DNA of 64,000 nt from Kofleriaceae bacterium (GCA_024762925.1 JANTGM010000017.1:1-64000); one strand, 5' to 3'. Shown: positions 15,657 to 25,240, counted from the first letter of the stretch. The notes: a model not told the origin generated them from the letters alone. Made by a program: numbers and translations.

Positions 15657-16742
15657 ATGACGGTGTCTTTTCCAGAACGATTCGGACGGTACACCCTTCT
15701 ACAGCGCGTGGCCTTCGGTGGCATGGCCGAAATTCTCTTAGCCATCGAGGACACGCCCCACGCTGGCAAGCGCTTCGTCACGATCAAGCGGATTCGCAGC
15801 GAACACGCCTCCGACCCTGACTACATCGACTTCTTCATCAGTGAGGGACGAGTGTCGATGCAGTGTTCACATCCAAACCTCACAAGTTCCTTCGATCTCG
15901 ATACTGTCGACGGTACTCACTATTTGGCCATGGAGTACATCCGGGGCCACACTCTGCTCGACCTCATTCGGGCGTGCCACCGCGATCGCAAACTGCTAAG
16001 CGTTGGAGCTGTGCTGCGGATCGCAGGTGAAGTGGCCGCGGGGCTTGAGCACTTGCATGCAATGCGAGACATCAGCGGGACCCCCCTCAACGTGATTCAT
16101 AGAGATGTGACGCCGCAAAACATCATGATCGACGCCGCGGGCTCGGTAAAGCTCATCGACCTGGGGATTGCGCGCTCGGATATGCAAGTACACAAGACCG
16201 AGGTTGGCACCGTGAAAGGAAAGCTCAGCTATATCGCCCCCGAGCAACTTACGGCAAAACGCACTCTCGACAAGCGAGCCGATATCTTTGCGCTGGGCAT
16301 TGTCATGCACGAAGCGTTCACCACCCGCGGGCTCTTTCGGGGCAAAGATGACACTGACACGCTTCGGCGCGTACGCAAGATGGCAATACCCCTGGTTTCC
16401 TCGCTGCGTTCGGATGTCCCCCCCGCGGTTGACGCCATTGTAGCCAAGGCGCTAAGTCGCGATGTGGATGAGCGCTTTCAGAGTGCCTCAGAATTTCTCC
16501 GAGCCCTTGACACCTTGCCACCCTCGCATCGTCCTGGGTCCCTCACCGAACTTCGCGACGAAGTGCTGGGGTGTTGCGGCGATCCGCCCGTCCCAACCCT
16601 TGGAGGCGAGTCGTTCTCAGCTCTTCAGGCGGCCCTTCGCCCAGACTCGCAGTCTCAGAAGCCTCGAGCACCAAGGGAGGAGGAGCCATCCATTGAGTAT
16701 TTCCTCGAGCGTGGTGGAGTCGACGGCACAGAAGAAGACTAG
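15657..16742 (+). CDS. Soluble Hanks-type Ser/Thr protein kinase
   Basis: The 361-residue kinase has a catalytic domain at about residues 8-285 and a short tail, with no membrane helix. Motifs: glycine loop VAFGGMAEILLA, Lys in VTIKRI, VIHRDVTPQN with the catalytic Asp, the metal-binding motif as DLG in LIDLGIA (DFG in most kinases; Phe-to-Leu is tolerated in active kinases), and IAPEQL, DKRADIFALG. It has no PEGA, TPR or FHA partner domain. It follows the small hypothetical gene by 52 bases. A hairpin with a T-run lies 60-85 bases after its stop and may terminate transcription. The target is unknown. Confidence 0.93.
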   Translation: MTVSFPERFGRYTLLQRVAFGGMAEILLAIEDTPHAGKRFVTIKRIRSEHASDPDYIDFFISEGRVSMQCSHPNLTSSFDLDTVDGTHYLAMEYIRGHTLLDLIRACHRDRKLLSVGAVLRIAGEVAAGLEHLHAMRDISGTPLNVIHRDVTPQNIMIDAAGSVKLIDLGIARSDMQVHKTEVGTVKGKLSYIAPEQLTAKRTLDKRADIFALGIVMHEAFTTRGLFRGKDDTDTLRRVRKMAIPLVSSLRSDVPPAVDAIVAKALSRDVDERFQSASEFLRALDTLPPSHRPGSLTELRDEVLGCCGDPPVPTLGGESFSALQAALRPDSQSQKPRAPREEEPSIEYFLERGGVDGTEED

Positions 16743-16802
16743 CGCTCCAATGCGAATCGCCTCGGCAGAAATGTCCACCGAACAGCTCTTCCATCCTCAA
16801 CC

Positions 16803-16827
16803 TGCTTGTTTTTTCAAGCATTTTATT
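16803..16827 (+). terminator. Possible intrinsic terminator after the soluble kinase gene
   Basis: TGCTTG (16803-16808) pairs with CAAGCA (16815-16820) around a TTTTTT loop and is followed by TTTTATT. The stem is short and AT-rich, so the call is tentative. Confidence 0.4.
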
Positions 16828-16903
16828 CCGGTCGACTGCTTGCAACGTTGATGGGCAATGCAGCCTCTTTGCTGCGTCCCTCAACCCCCACAAGGAGTCC
16901 TTC

Positions 16904-17314
16904 ATGTTCGTTCACTCCACCGATCTGCTCATTGCAACTGTCGCTGCCATCGTCTTTGTTCCCCCTTCGGTGTATCACTTGGTCGACGATGCACGAACCC
17001 GATCGAGTCGAAGCTTCTCGCTCATTCCCCACAAAGGTCGGCACATTGCAGCGGGCGTGTTTCGTCTTACCTTGCTAGGAGGGACGGCACTGGTTTCAGG
17101 CTTGGCGGGCGAACAAGCCCTGTCATTCTTCGTGTGGATTCTTACGCTCAGCTTCCTGGCAGGAATGATGGCGGTGGGCGCCACTGCCAGACGATTGATT
17201 CAAACACTGGACTCATCATGTGGAGAAACATCAACCTACCCTGGCCCACGGGTTGGCGAACTGCGCACTTCATCGACACAGTCAAGCCGGTCTCTTTCGA
17301 ACGCAATGAAATGA
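16904..17314 (+). CDS. Small membrane protein, hypothetical
   Basis: The 136-residue frame encodes three hydrophobic stretches in its first 100 residues: DLLIATVAAIVFVPPSVYHL, LTLLGGTALVSGL and FFVWILTLSFLAGMMAVGA, so it is an inner-membrane protein of unknown role. The last 30 residues (Ser/Thr-rich, after TLDSS) look like read-through in the wrong frame: over 17218-17314 the codon pattern of the next gene is more convincing. Either the two genes overlap by 97 bases or a frameshift has extended this frame. It lies 160 bases after the kinase gene. No homologue is recognised. Confidence 0.55.
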   Translation: MFVHSTDLLIATVAAIVFVPPSVYHLVDDARTRSSRSFSLIPHKGRHIAAGVFRLTLLGGTALVSGLAGEQALSFFVWILTLSFLAGMMAVGATARRLIQTLDSSCGETSTYPGPRVGELRTSSTQSSRSLSNAMK

Positions 17315-17676
17315 AGATGAACCTTCTTGGAATCGCATCGCTGCGGAAGCACCACACTGTGAATTACAACGGTTCCATTTCCTTCTCTGGGCACTACTCG
17401 GAGAAGACACTCAGAACAATTCGCGACCAGGTCAACGCGTACTTGAGGGCGTTTAGGCGGCACGACTCAGAAGCAAGCCGGCTCACTCGGGCGAAGGTTC
17501 AAGAGGAGCTAGAGAGTGCAAGAGCCCCGAGTATCGAGCGGAGAGAGAGAAGACGGCTGTGCGCTATGAATGCTGCAGAAGCCAAGGAGCAGCGACTGCA
17601 GCGCAAGCAGCGAACTCGTGAAGCCCGCGCCGAACGTAGGCGCCAGGAGAACCTTGAGCAGAAGTTCCATACCTAG
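17218..17676 (+). CDS. Small highly basic protein, hypothetical
   Basis: From ATG 17218 the frame encodes 152 residues. The first 60 are mixed (INLPWPTGWRTAHFIDTVKP); the rest becomes very basic and helical, ending in a charged segment rich in Arg, Glu and Gln (for example QRLQRKQRTREARAERRRQE) that could form a coiled coil or bind nucleic acid. ATG 17311, which overlaps the previous frame's stop as ATGA, is an alternative start giving 121 residues. The end overlaps the convergent WGR-like gene by 4 bases. I do not recognise the family. Confidence 0.55.
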   Translation: MWRNINLPWPTGWRTAHFIDTVKPVSFERNEMKMNLLGIASLRKHHTVNYNGSISFSGHYSEKTLRTIRDQVNAYLRAFRRHDSEASRLTRAKVQEELESARAPSIERRERRRLCAMNAAEAKEQRLQRKQRTREARAERRRQENLEQKFHT

Positions 17677-18485
17677 GCGCGGGATGCTGATGATTGCATC
17701 ACACCGAGAAAGCGCTGCACGAGCAGCTCTCCGAGCCCCAAATCGACCGGCTCGTGAAGCCCTCCGTCAAACTCGTAGCAATACAAGAGGGCCCGCCCGT
17801 CTTCGTTGGTCTCCTCGGGATGCAAAAACCAATACCGATCCCAAGGGCTCTCCTCGAGGAACCAGGTGACCTCTTGCCCAGCATACGGCGTCCCCTCAAG
17901 CTCGAAGTTGGGCTCGGGTGGCTCGGCACCCGTACCAAAGTGAGCGTAGGAACTCTCATCCTCGTCGCAGTAGCACCAAATTGCCGAGAAAGGTGGATCC
18001 CCTATCGGCAGGCCATCAGAACTCTTCTTAGGAGAGGACACAAGCAGCTTGCCGCCGCCTTTGAGCTGTACAGCAAAACCTCCCGCACTAGTATCGCCAA
18101 TTTCCACAGCGAGGGAGCAAAGGTCGCGCAGATCGGCCTTCCCGCGCGGGGTACTGACAAGGCCCGCTAGATACTCATATAGTGCACCAGGAACGTCAGT
18201 TCGCGCACAAAGAGAGCGAACGGTTGCAAGGTACTTTGCATCCTCCGCAAGCTCCTGCTCGGTAGCAAGTGCAGCGGCCTTTGTCGCCTCCGACTCCTCG
18301 AACCCCTCACCACGCTTCTCTTCCACCAGTTGCTGCAGCTTCTCGGAGGCCGCAGAGTCATCAAAGAAACAAATCGTCTCTTCATGTTTCTTCCCAGTCC
18401 TCTCGCTCGTCACAAACAGCATCGTGCCAACGAGCTGAGCACTCCACCTTTCGTCCGAATTGGGTTTCACCAGAGAAATCCTCAC
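17673..18485 (-). CDS. WGR-like domain protein, hypothetical
   Basis: The 270-residue cytoplasmic protein starts at GTG 18485 (MRISLVKPNSDERWSAQL); longer in-frame starts only add low-complexity sequence. The first 60 residues fit a WGR-like pattern: W-S-A-Q-L-V-G-T-M-L-F-V then a strand, FFDDSAASEKLQQLVEEK and a GEGFEE end. WGR domains bind nucleic acid ends or act as small sensor modules, usually with a second domain. The rest is acidic and Trp-rich (WFLEESPWDRYWFLHPEE), of a kind seen in cell-contact or immunity families, but I cannot assign it. Convergent with the preceding basic-protein gene. Confidence 0.65.
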   Translation of the reverse strand: MRISLVKPNSDERWSAQLVGTMLFVTSERTGKKHEETICFFDDSAASEKLQQLVEEKRGEGFEESEATKAAALATEQELAEDAKYLATVRSLCARTDVPGALYEYLAGLVSTPRGKADLRDLCSLAVEIGDTSAGGFAVQLKGGGKLLVSSPKKSSDGLPIGDPPFSAIWCYCDEDESSYAHFGTGAEPPEPNFELEGTPYAGQEVTWFLEESPWDRYWFLHPEETNEDGRALLYCYEFDGGLHEPVDLGLGELLVQRFLGVMQSSASRA

Positions 18486-18553
18486 GGCTGTGAGCTTAGT
18501 ACAGCCTAGTGGGGCAAGGGAGGCGCTGCGCAACGCAGAGCCAAAGGCGTCCG

Positions 18554-18595
18554 GAGGGCGAAGAGGGCGAGCAAGAGTTTTGAATCCGATACTGG
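18554..18595 (+). repeat. Dispersed repeat family 2, copy 1
   Basis: GAGGGCGAAGA followed by GCGAGCAAGA and TTTTGAATC with a CTGG end. The same blocks, in the same order, occur at 56014-56064. This copy lies in the 204-base divergent intergenic region 18486-18689, which otherwise shows only a small CTGCG/CGCAG hairpin near 18530. Confidence 0.6.
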
Positions 18596-18689
18596 CACGC
18601 CGGAGCGTTGGCGAACTGTGGTGCTTGCGTGCAAGTCGCGCTCGCTGCAACGTTGCCCCGACTCAAATGCGTAGGAGATACTCTGTGAC

Positions 18690-19094
18690 ATGGACATTTC
18701 CAAGATCAGAGAAACAATCACAACCATTTCCGTTGCAGGCATTTTGGCGCTTCTCCTTGCAAGCGGATGTGGAAGCGATCCGCTCTCAGAGGTCTGCACA
18801 ACGGGCGCCTGTGCCCAAGAGTGTCCTGACGGCGACTGCAGCCTCGACTGTCAGGAGGGGGCAGACTGCAATGGCAACTGCGCTGGTGGTGGATGCAGCT
18901 ATAGCTGCACCCAGGAGAGCGATTGCAACATCAACTGCAGCGGGGGGGATTGCGAACTCACCTGCAGCGGCACTGCGGACTGCTCAATGAATTGCGCTGG
19001 CGGTGGATGCACATTCACCTGCCAAGAAGGCGCTGATTGCCAAGGCAGCTGCCCTGATGGGAACTGCTCGGGCAATGGCTTTGAGCCTCAGTAG
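18690..19094 (+). CDS. Cysteine-rich repeat lipoprotein
   Basis: The 134-residue protein has a lipoprotein signal (SVAGILALLLASGC). The mature chain has 20 further Cys in about 108 residues with regular spacing: C-x3-C-x5-C-x3-C-x4 repeated, in units such as CQEGADCNGNC and CAGGGC. Asp/Gly/Asn fill the gaps and there are almost no hydrophobic core residues, so folding must rely on disulfides or bound metal. It would be displayed on the periplasmic or outer surface. Similar Cys-repeat lipoproteins occur in Myxococcota, usually unassigned. It is flanked by the WGR-like gene (divergent) and a PilZ gene downstream by 110 bases. Confidence 0.75.
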   Translation: MDISKIRETITTISVAGILALLLASGCGSDPLSEVCTTGACAQECPDGDCSLDCQEGADCNGNCAGGGCSYSCTQESDCNINCSGGDCELTCSGTADCSMNCAGGGCTFTCQEGADCQGSCPDGNCSGNGFEPQ

Positions 19095-19203
19095 TGCGAA
19101 CTTCACTGGCGCGCTTGGTCGTGATACCTAGAGCGGCCGAGCTCGCCAAAACAGGCCCCAGTTGGTACCTGGACCCCACATATCTGCGCTACGCTAGCGC
19201 AGG

Positions 19204-19767
19204 ATGCTGACACGCAATTCGCAAACGTCGAGAGATGCCTTTGCTCTCTCGCTCGTGAAGGACCACGGTCTTACTCTCCGCAATTTGCAGATCGCCCTCG
19301 AAAGAAGTGCGGCAGCAAAGCTCGATCTCGACCTTGTACTCGTCGAACTGAAACTACTGCCAAATGCCGCCATCGCGAAGGCAGCCGAAACAGCCAATTT
19401 CGTAATGACGGCGGAGCAACCCGGACAGGTACAAGCTCCCAAAGACGAGACTCGGGCCTTCGCGCGCCATGGCACGAACTTGGCGGTGAAGTTTCAAGAC
19501 TGGGAGAACGTTCGCATCGCCTACGCTAACAACATCTCTCGTGGCGGCCTAGGTATTACTCTGCCGCTCTCATGTGAGGCTCCCAGCGTAGATTCGGTGG
19601 TGCGCCTTGTGATCTCGCTTCCAAATGGAAAGACGCTCGAAGTGCGAGGGCAAGTCTGCTATCGCCGTGATAGCGCAGAACATCGCCACCTTGGCGTGCA
19701 GCTGCATCACACCCACACCGAAGAGCTTCTCGTGATCGACAAGCTTGTGAAGTCGCTGGCCCGATAG
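19204..19767 (+). CDS. PilZ-domain c-di-GMP receptor protein
   Basis: This 187-residue cytoplasmic protein carries a C-terminal PilZ domain (about 82-187) with both ligand motifs intact: RxxxR as RAFAR in TRAFARHG and N-x-S-x2-G in NNISRGGLGI. Strands such as VRLVISLPNGKTLEVRGQV and HLGVQLHHTH complete the barrel. The N-terminal 80 residues are helical (LTLRNLQIALERSAAAKLDL, then LLPNAAIAKAAETANF) and resemble the N-terminal region of type II secretion/pilus ATPases, which would suit a role in motility or pilus control. c-di-GMP binding is well supported by the motifs; the output is unknown. Confidence 0.88.
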   Translation: MLTRNSQTSRDAFALSLVKDHGLTLRNLQIALERSAAAKLDLDLVLVELKLLPNAAIAKAAETANFVMTAEQPGQVQAPKDETRAFARHGTNLAVKFQDWENVRIAYANNISRGGLGITLPLSCEAPSVDSVVRLVISLPNGKTLEVRGQVCYRRDSAEHRHLGVQLHHTHTEELLVIDKLVKSLAR

Positions 19768-19779
19768 ACCAGAAACTCG

Positions 19780-19983
19780 CTAGCTACCTTTTCGCGGGCG
19801 TGCAAGGGCATAGGTATCCAAGCGGCTTCTCTTCCTTCGAAGACCAAGACCACTTGCAAGAGCTACCAAGAAACAGAACCAGGGCCAGGCAATGGGAGAC
19901 ACGGACCGGGCGACTGTACAACGACAGGGGCCCACACCTCGCACCGGTACGCATCCACTTCCCTCTACTAAGAGTCCATCCAC
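19780..19983 (-). pseudogene. Possible remnant of a MYXO-CTERM-like protein tail
   Basis: A 67-codon frame antisense to the 274-base gap 19768-20041 ends with a Cys-containing segment, a hydrophobic stretch (IAWPWFCFLVALASGLGL) and a basic cluster RRKRSR, the order of a MYXO-CTERM sorting tail. The upstream part has no recognisable gene. It may be decayed or chance; the rest of this gap shows nothing else. Confidence 0.22.
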
Positions 19984-20041
19984 ATGCTCGTTTCCTCAGA
20001 ACGTCGCCCAAGAATCATCCAGGCTAGGCTAGGATACGCCA

Positions 20042-21409
20042 ATGGTGCGCTTCCCCATGATGAGTCTTCTATTGCTGGGGGTGAGCGGAGTCTCGTGCTC
20101 CACACCCCTCGACGAATTCGTGTGCAGCGCTTCCGAGGACTGCGCCTCCAATGGCGATCGCGGAATTTGTGAAGCAAATGGGTTCTGCAGCTTTTCCGAT
20201 CCTGCATGCCCAAGCGGTCAACGCTATGGATCCGCTTCTGGCCACGATAGCAACCAGTGTGTCGGGCTAGCGGCGGATGCAGGAGGCGGAGACGCGCGAG
20301 TGCCAACCACAGATGGCGGATTTGAGGGTGCCTGCGATGCTTTGGGTTTCGCCATTCTCAACGTGCCCAATTGCCATGAGCTACCCTTCGAAGGTGACAT
20401 CACGCTCACCGAGGCGGGCACCTATCAACTTGATACCGACACACGCACGCTGAGCTATCCGAACGGTTCGGCGTTTGTTTCGGACGCCGTTGTGCTTGGT
20501 CAAGACGAGGGCCCTGAGCTTTTGGTCATGACCGCGGTCAACGTTACGATTGCGGGCGGCTCTGAGGTCTTGGTGCGAGGTTCTCGCCCTCTTGTAGTTC
20601 TCGCCTCTGGCACAATGCAGATTGACGGTAGCATCCTCGTCACCGGAGATGGCTCCGTTTCGGGCGCCGGGGGGAATCTTCCAGGAGACTGTGGTGAGGG
20701 CCGCGGATCCGACGGTGAGGTGCAAGTTCCCGGCGGGGCTCCAGGGGGAAGCGGCGGTGGAGGCGGAGGGTTTGGAAGCTCTGGCGGGAGTGGCGCACCC
20801 GTAGTTGATTCCGGCGGCGAACCCTCACCAGGCGGAGGCGTGAGTGGTGCTGCCACGCTGGTGCCATTGCGAGGTGGCTGCTCTGGTGGCAAGGGCGGCG
20901 GCAATGGCTCTCTAGAGGCTGAAGGAGGCGCGGGTGGTGGCGCGGGTGGTGCAATCCAGCTTGTTGCCAACAGACTCAATCTAGCTGGAATCGTTTCGGC
21001 AAGTGGCGGTGGCGGAGGGGGTGTTTCATCCGAGCGCAGCGGAGGTGGAGGAGGAGGTAGCGGAGGAGCCGTACTCTTGCAAGCAAACCGTGTTTCACTC
21101 TTTCCTGAGGGAATCTTGACCGCCAACGGCGGTGGAGGAGGCGAAGGCGCCGATCAGACAAACGGCAACACCACCGAACGGGGCAGCGATGGCTCTCGCA
21201 ATTCGGACCTGCCAGCAGCGGGCGGATCTGGTTCTTCGGGCGGTGGCAGGGGCGGCAGCGGGGCCACGCCAGCGGAGCAAGCGCGCGACGGCCGGGAGGC
21301 CAGTCCCCAGAGCCTCGTAGGGGGTGGCGGCGGCGGCGGTGGCGGTGGCGTGGGAGTAATTCGAATCATTTCTCATGACGACCCCGATGCCCCTGCCCCC
21401 TCGCAATAG
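20042..21409 (+). CDS. Glycine-rich surface lipoprotein, hypothetical
   Basis: The 455-residue protein has a lipobox (LLLLGVSGVSC). Residues 25-75 contain Cys-rich EGF-like spacing (CSASEDCASNGDRGICEANG), then a beta-rich region (about 100-215). From residue 220 on, long poly-glycine and Gly/Ser runs alternate with conserved short strands such as GAIQLVANRLNLAGIVSASG and GAVLLQANRVSL, a pattern of right-handed beta-helix turns with glycine loops. DNA of this region is GGC/GGT-rich. It would be an exposed, possibly adhesive surface protein; Myxococcota carry many such proteins without known function. The dacB gene follows after a 190-base gap with nothing else visible. Confidence 0.75.
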   Translation: MVRFPMMSLLLLGVSGVSCSTPLDEFVCSASEDCASNGDRGICEANGFCSFSDPACPSGQRYGSASGHDSNQCVGLAADAGGGDARVPTTDGGFEGACDALGFAILNVPNCHELPFEGDITLTEAGTYQLDTDTRTLSYPNGSAFVSDAVVLGQDEGPELLVMTAVNVTIAGGSEVLVRGSRPLVVLASGTMQIDGSILVTGDGSVSGAGGNLPGDCGEGRGSDGEVQVPGGAPGGSGGGGGGFGSSGGSGAPVVDSGGEPSPGGGVSGAATLVPLRGGCSGGKGGGNGSLEAEGGAGGGAGGAIQLVANRLNLAGIVSASGGGGGGVSSERSGGGGGGSGGAVLLQANRVSLFPEGILTANGGGGGEGADQTNGNTTERGSDGSRNSDLPAAGGSGSSGGGRGGSGATPAEQARDGREASPQSLVGGGGGGGGGGVGVIRIISHDDPDAPAPSQ

Positions 21410-21599
21410 CAGCAACAGCGAACTCGGCCGTTCCCGGTATTCGCACATTCCGACGCGCTGCGGCAACATGAGGAGACGAACGCTGCAACGGCGGAAAACG
21501 CCAAGGTAGCTGGCGCGAGCGTGGGCCGTGGCACAGATCGGCCTATCCGCATTTCGGAAAGTTCTTCGCCCAAACACCCGCATACCGATAGAATGCTAG

Positions 21600-23240
21600 A
21601 TGGTGCATGCGGTTTTTGAAATTCGGGGTTGTAGACGTTTTCTCACTGGCCTGAGCATAGTCGCGGCGTTGGCGACCGGAGCAACAGCAAGCGCCGACGA
21701 CACTGCTACCGCGCCAGCCTCAGGAAATCAGAACTTTACTGAAGTCGAGGCAAGAACGAATCCCGTTCGCGAGAAAGCCATCGCCGATCTTCGTCGCGGT
21801 TTGCAGACCATCTGGGCTGGTTCCAACCTCAGGCTCGGCACAACAGCGGTCTACGTGGTGGATGCTGAAACCGGCGAGCCGCTCTACAAACAGCATGACT
21901 CCGACGGACTTAACCCCGCATCCAATGTGAAACTCATCTCCACAGGCACTGTCCTCTCGACCCTCGGGCCCGATTGGCGCTATCAAACCCATGTGCTTGG
22001 CTCTGCCCCCGACGAAAACGGCACCATTGATGGCGGCATCTACTTGCACGGCAATTACGATCCGACTCTGGGGCCTCAGGCGCTTGAGGAATTGGCACTG
22101 AATCTGCGTTCCCAAGGCGTCACGAGAATCACGGGAGATATCCTGCTCGATGAGTCAACAACTCGCGACACCTTGGCCCTATCCAAGATTCGCATCACCG
22201 TCCGCGGGGGGGCACCTGGCAAGGCGGCCCTTGTCGAGACCTGGCCCGCCAGCAACTTCGTCACCATTGCCTCCAACCGAGTCCGAAGCAAAAAGGCGGG
22301 GAGAAGCAGGGTCCGAGTTTCGAGCGCGCTTGTGGAGACCGAGGGAGAACCAACTCGCATTGACGTGAGCATTCGCGGCACCATTCGCAAAGGCCACACC
22401 CGTGTCTTGTACGTGCCCATTCGACGGCGTTCTACGTTCACTGGCAGCGCGCTACAACGCGCCCTTCAAGACGCAGGCATCGTCGTAGATGGTGTTGTTC
22501 GTCTTGCGAGTTTCTCTGAGTTTAACGAAGAGCAAGGCCGTGCTGGCCTGATTCCGTTCCCACTGGCGACCCATGAGAGCCGCGATATCGCATCACTGGT
22601 CAAGCGTGTGAACAAACGCAGCCTCAACCATCTATCTGACCGACTTGTCATGAGTGCCGCTCGCCATATCTATGGTGGCCCCCTGGAGATGAGTTCTGCC
22701 GTTGCGCTCATGAAGAGCTGGCTGACCACGATCGGCGTGGACGCCGATAGCGTAGTTCTCGATACAGGCTCGGGGCTCTCGTATCAGACTCAGCTCAGTG
22801 CAAAGCAGATTGTCACGGTGTTGCGGGCGGCAGGCGGCTACGCTCCCGGTGCAACCAGTAATCCACGCGCGATTGAAAGCTTCCGCGAATCTCTGGCACT
22901 CGGCGGTGTCGATGGCACCCTTCGAAGCCGATTCAGGGTACCTGGTTCAAAGGTGCACAGCCGTGTGCAGGGCAAAACAGGAACACTCACGCGTGTCATT
23001 GCCCTGTCGGGATTCATCACTCGCCAGGATGGCCGCGCACTGTGTTTCTCGATTGTGACCAACGGGCATCACAACCACAGGAAGCGTGCGGTTCGCCTTG
23101 AGCACGAGCACATGGTTGCTGAGCTCGACGCCTTCCTCGAGGATGCCCCTGACGCCATCGCCCCAACCCTGGGCCCGGTACTCAATCCAGCGATCACAAG
23201 TGTGGCTGAAGGCCCGGGCGCACCCACTCCGGCGCCCTAG
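21600..23240 (+). CDS. dacB: D-alanyl-D-alanine carboxypeptidase / endopeptidase, PBP4 type (S13)
   Basis: The 546-residue exported penicillin-binding protein of class C has a signal peptide (RRFLTGLSIVAALATGATASA). The three active-site motifs of the SxxK family are present: NPASNVKL with the nucleophile Ser108 and Lys111, an SxN motif in KRSLNHLSD, and GKTGTLTRVIALSG near the C-terminus. Between the first two motifs lies the extra domain typical of DacB/PBP4. It trims or cleaves peptide crosslinks of peptidoglycan in the periplasm. It is transcribed alone after the Gly-rich lipoprotein gene and converges with acs (24-base gap). Confidence 0.93.
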   Translation: MVHAVFEIRGCRRFLTGLSIVAALATGATASADDTATAPASGNQNFTEVEARTNPVREKAIADLRRGLQTIWAGSNLRLGTTAVYVVDAETGEPLYKQHDSDGLNPASNVKLISTGTVLSTLGPDWRYQTHVLGSAPDENGTIDGGIYLHGNYDPTLGPQALEELALNLRSQGVTRITGDILLDESTTRDTLALSKIRITVRGGAPGKAALVETWPASNFVTIASNRVRSKKAGRSRVRVSSALVETEGEPTRIDVSIRGTIRKGHTRVLYVPIRRRSTFTGSALQRALQDAGIVVDGVVRLASFSEFNEEQGRAGLIPFPLATHESRDIASLVKRVNKRSLNHLSDRLVMSAARHIYGGPLEMSSAVALMKSWLTTIGVDADSVVLDTGSGLSYQTQLSAKQIVTVLRAAGGYAPGATSNPRAIESFRESLALGGVDGTLRSRFRVPGSKVHSRVQGKTGTLTRVIALSGFITRQDGRALCFSIVTNGHHNHRKRAVRLEHEHMVAELDAFLEDAPDAIAPTLGPVLNPAITSVAEGPGAPTPAP

Positions 23241-23263
23241 CCTGCACGTCCTACGAGTTCTTC

Positions 23264-25210
23264 CTAGTCTTCGTCATACGCAGCGGCCAGCGTCGCCAGA
23301 ATGGAAGGATCTTCGAGGGTCGTAACATCGCCATGCGCTGCTTTGCCCGACGCCAGGTCCCGCAGGAGCCTTCGCATGATCTTGCCAGAGCGTGTCTTTG
23401 GCAGCCCCTCAGCGAAGTGCACCTCTTCCGGGCGCGCCAGGGCCCCAATTTGCGTGGCAACGTACGCTCGCAATTCATCGCGAAGCTCGGGGCCTCCAGT
23501 TGTGCCTTTCATAGGCGTCACGAAGGCGACGATTGCCTGGCCCTTGAGATCGTGAGGCTTTGCAACGACTGCAGCCTCGGCCACCTTCTCGTGTGAAACC
23601 AGGGCGCTTTCCACCTCCATTGTTGAGAGTCGATGCCCAGAGACGTTGATAACGTCATCGACGCGACCCATAACCCAGAAGTAGCCATCATCGTCACAGC
23701 GCGCCCCATCTCCGGCAAAGTAGGTATCCTTAACCTCTCCGAAGTAGGTTTTCACAAAGCGCTCGTGATCCCCGTAGAGAGTGCGCAGCATGGATGGCCA
23801 GGGCTTGTCCAACACGAGAAAGCCCCCGTGATTTGGAGCGCACTCGTTGCCCTCTTCATCGACAACCTTTGCCGACACTCCTGGCAGAGGCTTGGTGCAC
23901 GAGCCGGGCTTGGTCGCAATAGCGCCTGGCAAAGGGCTCAACATGATCGATCCAGTCTCGGTTTGCCACCAAGTGTCTACGATTGGGCAGCGGTTGCCAC
24001 CGATCACTTCCCGATACCACATCCATGCCGCGGGATTGATTGGCTCCCCTACCGTTCCCAGCAGTCGGAGGCTTGAAAGGTCGTGTTTCTCGGGCCACTC
24101 ATCGCCCCAGCGCATGAATGCTCGAATCGCTGTCGGTGCGGTGTAGAGAATCGTCGCTTTGTGCTTCGCTATCAATTGCCAGAACCTATCGGGCTCAGGG
24201 TGGTTGGGGGCGCCCTCGTACATCAGCGTTGTTGTGCCGTTGAGAAGTGCGCCATACACCACGTAGGTGTGGCCAGTAATCCAGCCAACGTCGGCTGTGC
24301 ACCAGAAGATATCGTCATCCTTGATGTCGAAAACGAGCTTTGTCGATTGGTAGGCGCCAACCATGTATCCGCCAGTCGTGTGCAGAATGCCCTTTGGTTT
24401 GCCCGTTGTTCCGCTTGTGTAGAGAATGAAGAGCGGGTGCTCTGCATCCAAGGCAGGAGCTACGTGTTTTTCTGAGGCCTTGGCCATGAGATCATGCCAC
24501 CAGTGGTCGCGACCCTCTTGCCACGCCACCTCGTTGTCGCAGCGTTTGAGCACTATGACGTTCTTGACGGGAGCGGTCTTTAGTGCCTCATCGACATTTC
24601 CTTTGAGCGCCAAGACGCTGCCACGACGCCAACTGCCATCTGCGGTGATGACGATATCAATGCCAGCGTCCGTGATGCGGTCCGATAGCGATGCGGACGA
24701 GAAGCCTCCGAAGATTACTGAGTGCACGGCACCGATGCGTGCACATGCCAGCATGGCAACGGCCGCCTCGGGCACCATCGGCATGTAGATTGCCACTCGG
24801 TCTCCTGGCGTGACCCCAAGCCCCAACAAGACATTGGAAAACTGGCAGACATCGCGATGAAGCTCGGCAAAACTCACCTTGCGAACGTCGCCGGGCTCGC
24901 CCTCAAAGAGGATTGCGGTCTTCTCCCCTAGGCCCCTATCAATCTGATAATCGAGGCAGTTATAAGCGAGGTTGGTTTGCGCACCGAGAAACCACTTTGC
25001 ATCGGGCACCTTCCACTCTAGGACGGAGTCCCATCGCTTGTGCCAGTGTAGCTCGCTCGCAACATCGCCCCAGTAGCCCTCAGGATCTTCGTCAGCGCGT
25101 TTGTATAGCGCCTCATAGTCCGCAAGGCTCTTGACGTGTGCCGCGTTGGAAAAGGCCTCTGGGGCCTCAAAGGTGCGGTCTTCAGTAAGGACAGATTCGA
25201 TATCAGACAT
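23264..25210 (-). CDS. acs: Acetyl-CoA synthetase (AMP-forming)
   Basis: This 648-residue enzyme of the family's usual length makes acetyl-CoA from acetate, ATP and CoA through acetyl-AMP. It has the N-terminal [16 protein letters not shown], the ATP-binding loop [46 protein letters not shown], and a C-terminal [15 protein letters not shown] whose lysine is the acetylation-regulated catalytic residue. It is the last gene of a close run ridA - TIG lipoprotein - acs on the minus strand, 30 bases after the lipoprotein gene. Confidence 0.96.
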   Translation of the reverse strand: MSDIESVLTEDRTFEAPEAFSNAAHVKSLADYEALYKRADEDPEGYWGDVASELHWHKRWDSVLEWKVPDAKWFLGAQTNLAYNCLDYQIDRGLGEKTAILFEGEPGDVRKVSFAELHRDVCQFSNVLLGLGVTPGDRVAIYMPMVPEAAVAMLACARIGAVHSVIFGGFSSASLSDRITDAGIDIVITADGSWRRGSVLALKGNVDEALKTAPVKNVIVLKRCDNEVAWQEGRDHWWHDLMAKASEKHVAPALDAEHPLFILYTSGTTGKPKGILHTTGGYMVGAYQSTKLVFDIKDDDIFWCTADVGWITGHTYVVYGALLNGTTTLMYEGAPNHPEPDRFWQLIAKHKATILYTAPTAIRAFMRWGDEWPEKHDLSSLRLLGTVGEPINPAAWMWYREVIGGNRCPIVDTWWQTETGSIMLSPLPGAIATKPGSCTKPLPGVSAKVVDEEGNECAPNHGGFLVLDKPWPSMLRTLYGDHERFVKTYFGEVKDTYFAGDGARCDDDGYFWVMGRVDDVINVSGHRLSTMEVESALVSHEKVAEAAVVAKPHDLKGQAIVAFVTPMKGTTGGPELRDELRAYVATQIGALARPEEVHFAEGLPKTRSGKIMRRLLRDLASGKAAHGDVTTLEDPSILATLAAAYDED

Positions 25211-25240
25211 AGGTGACTCCTGGTTGAGAACGATTCAAGA

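Noticed and set aside
20500-21126. Proline-rich minus-strand open frame
   Set aside because: It is the antisense of glycine-rich codons of the surface lipoprotein gene; GGC/GGT repeats give proline runs on the other strand.
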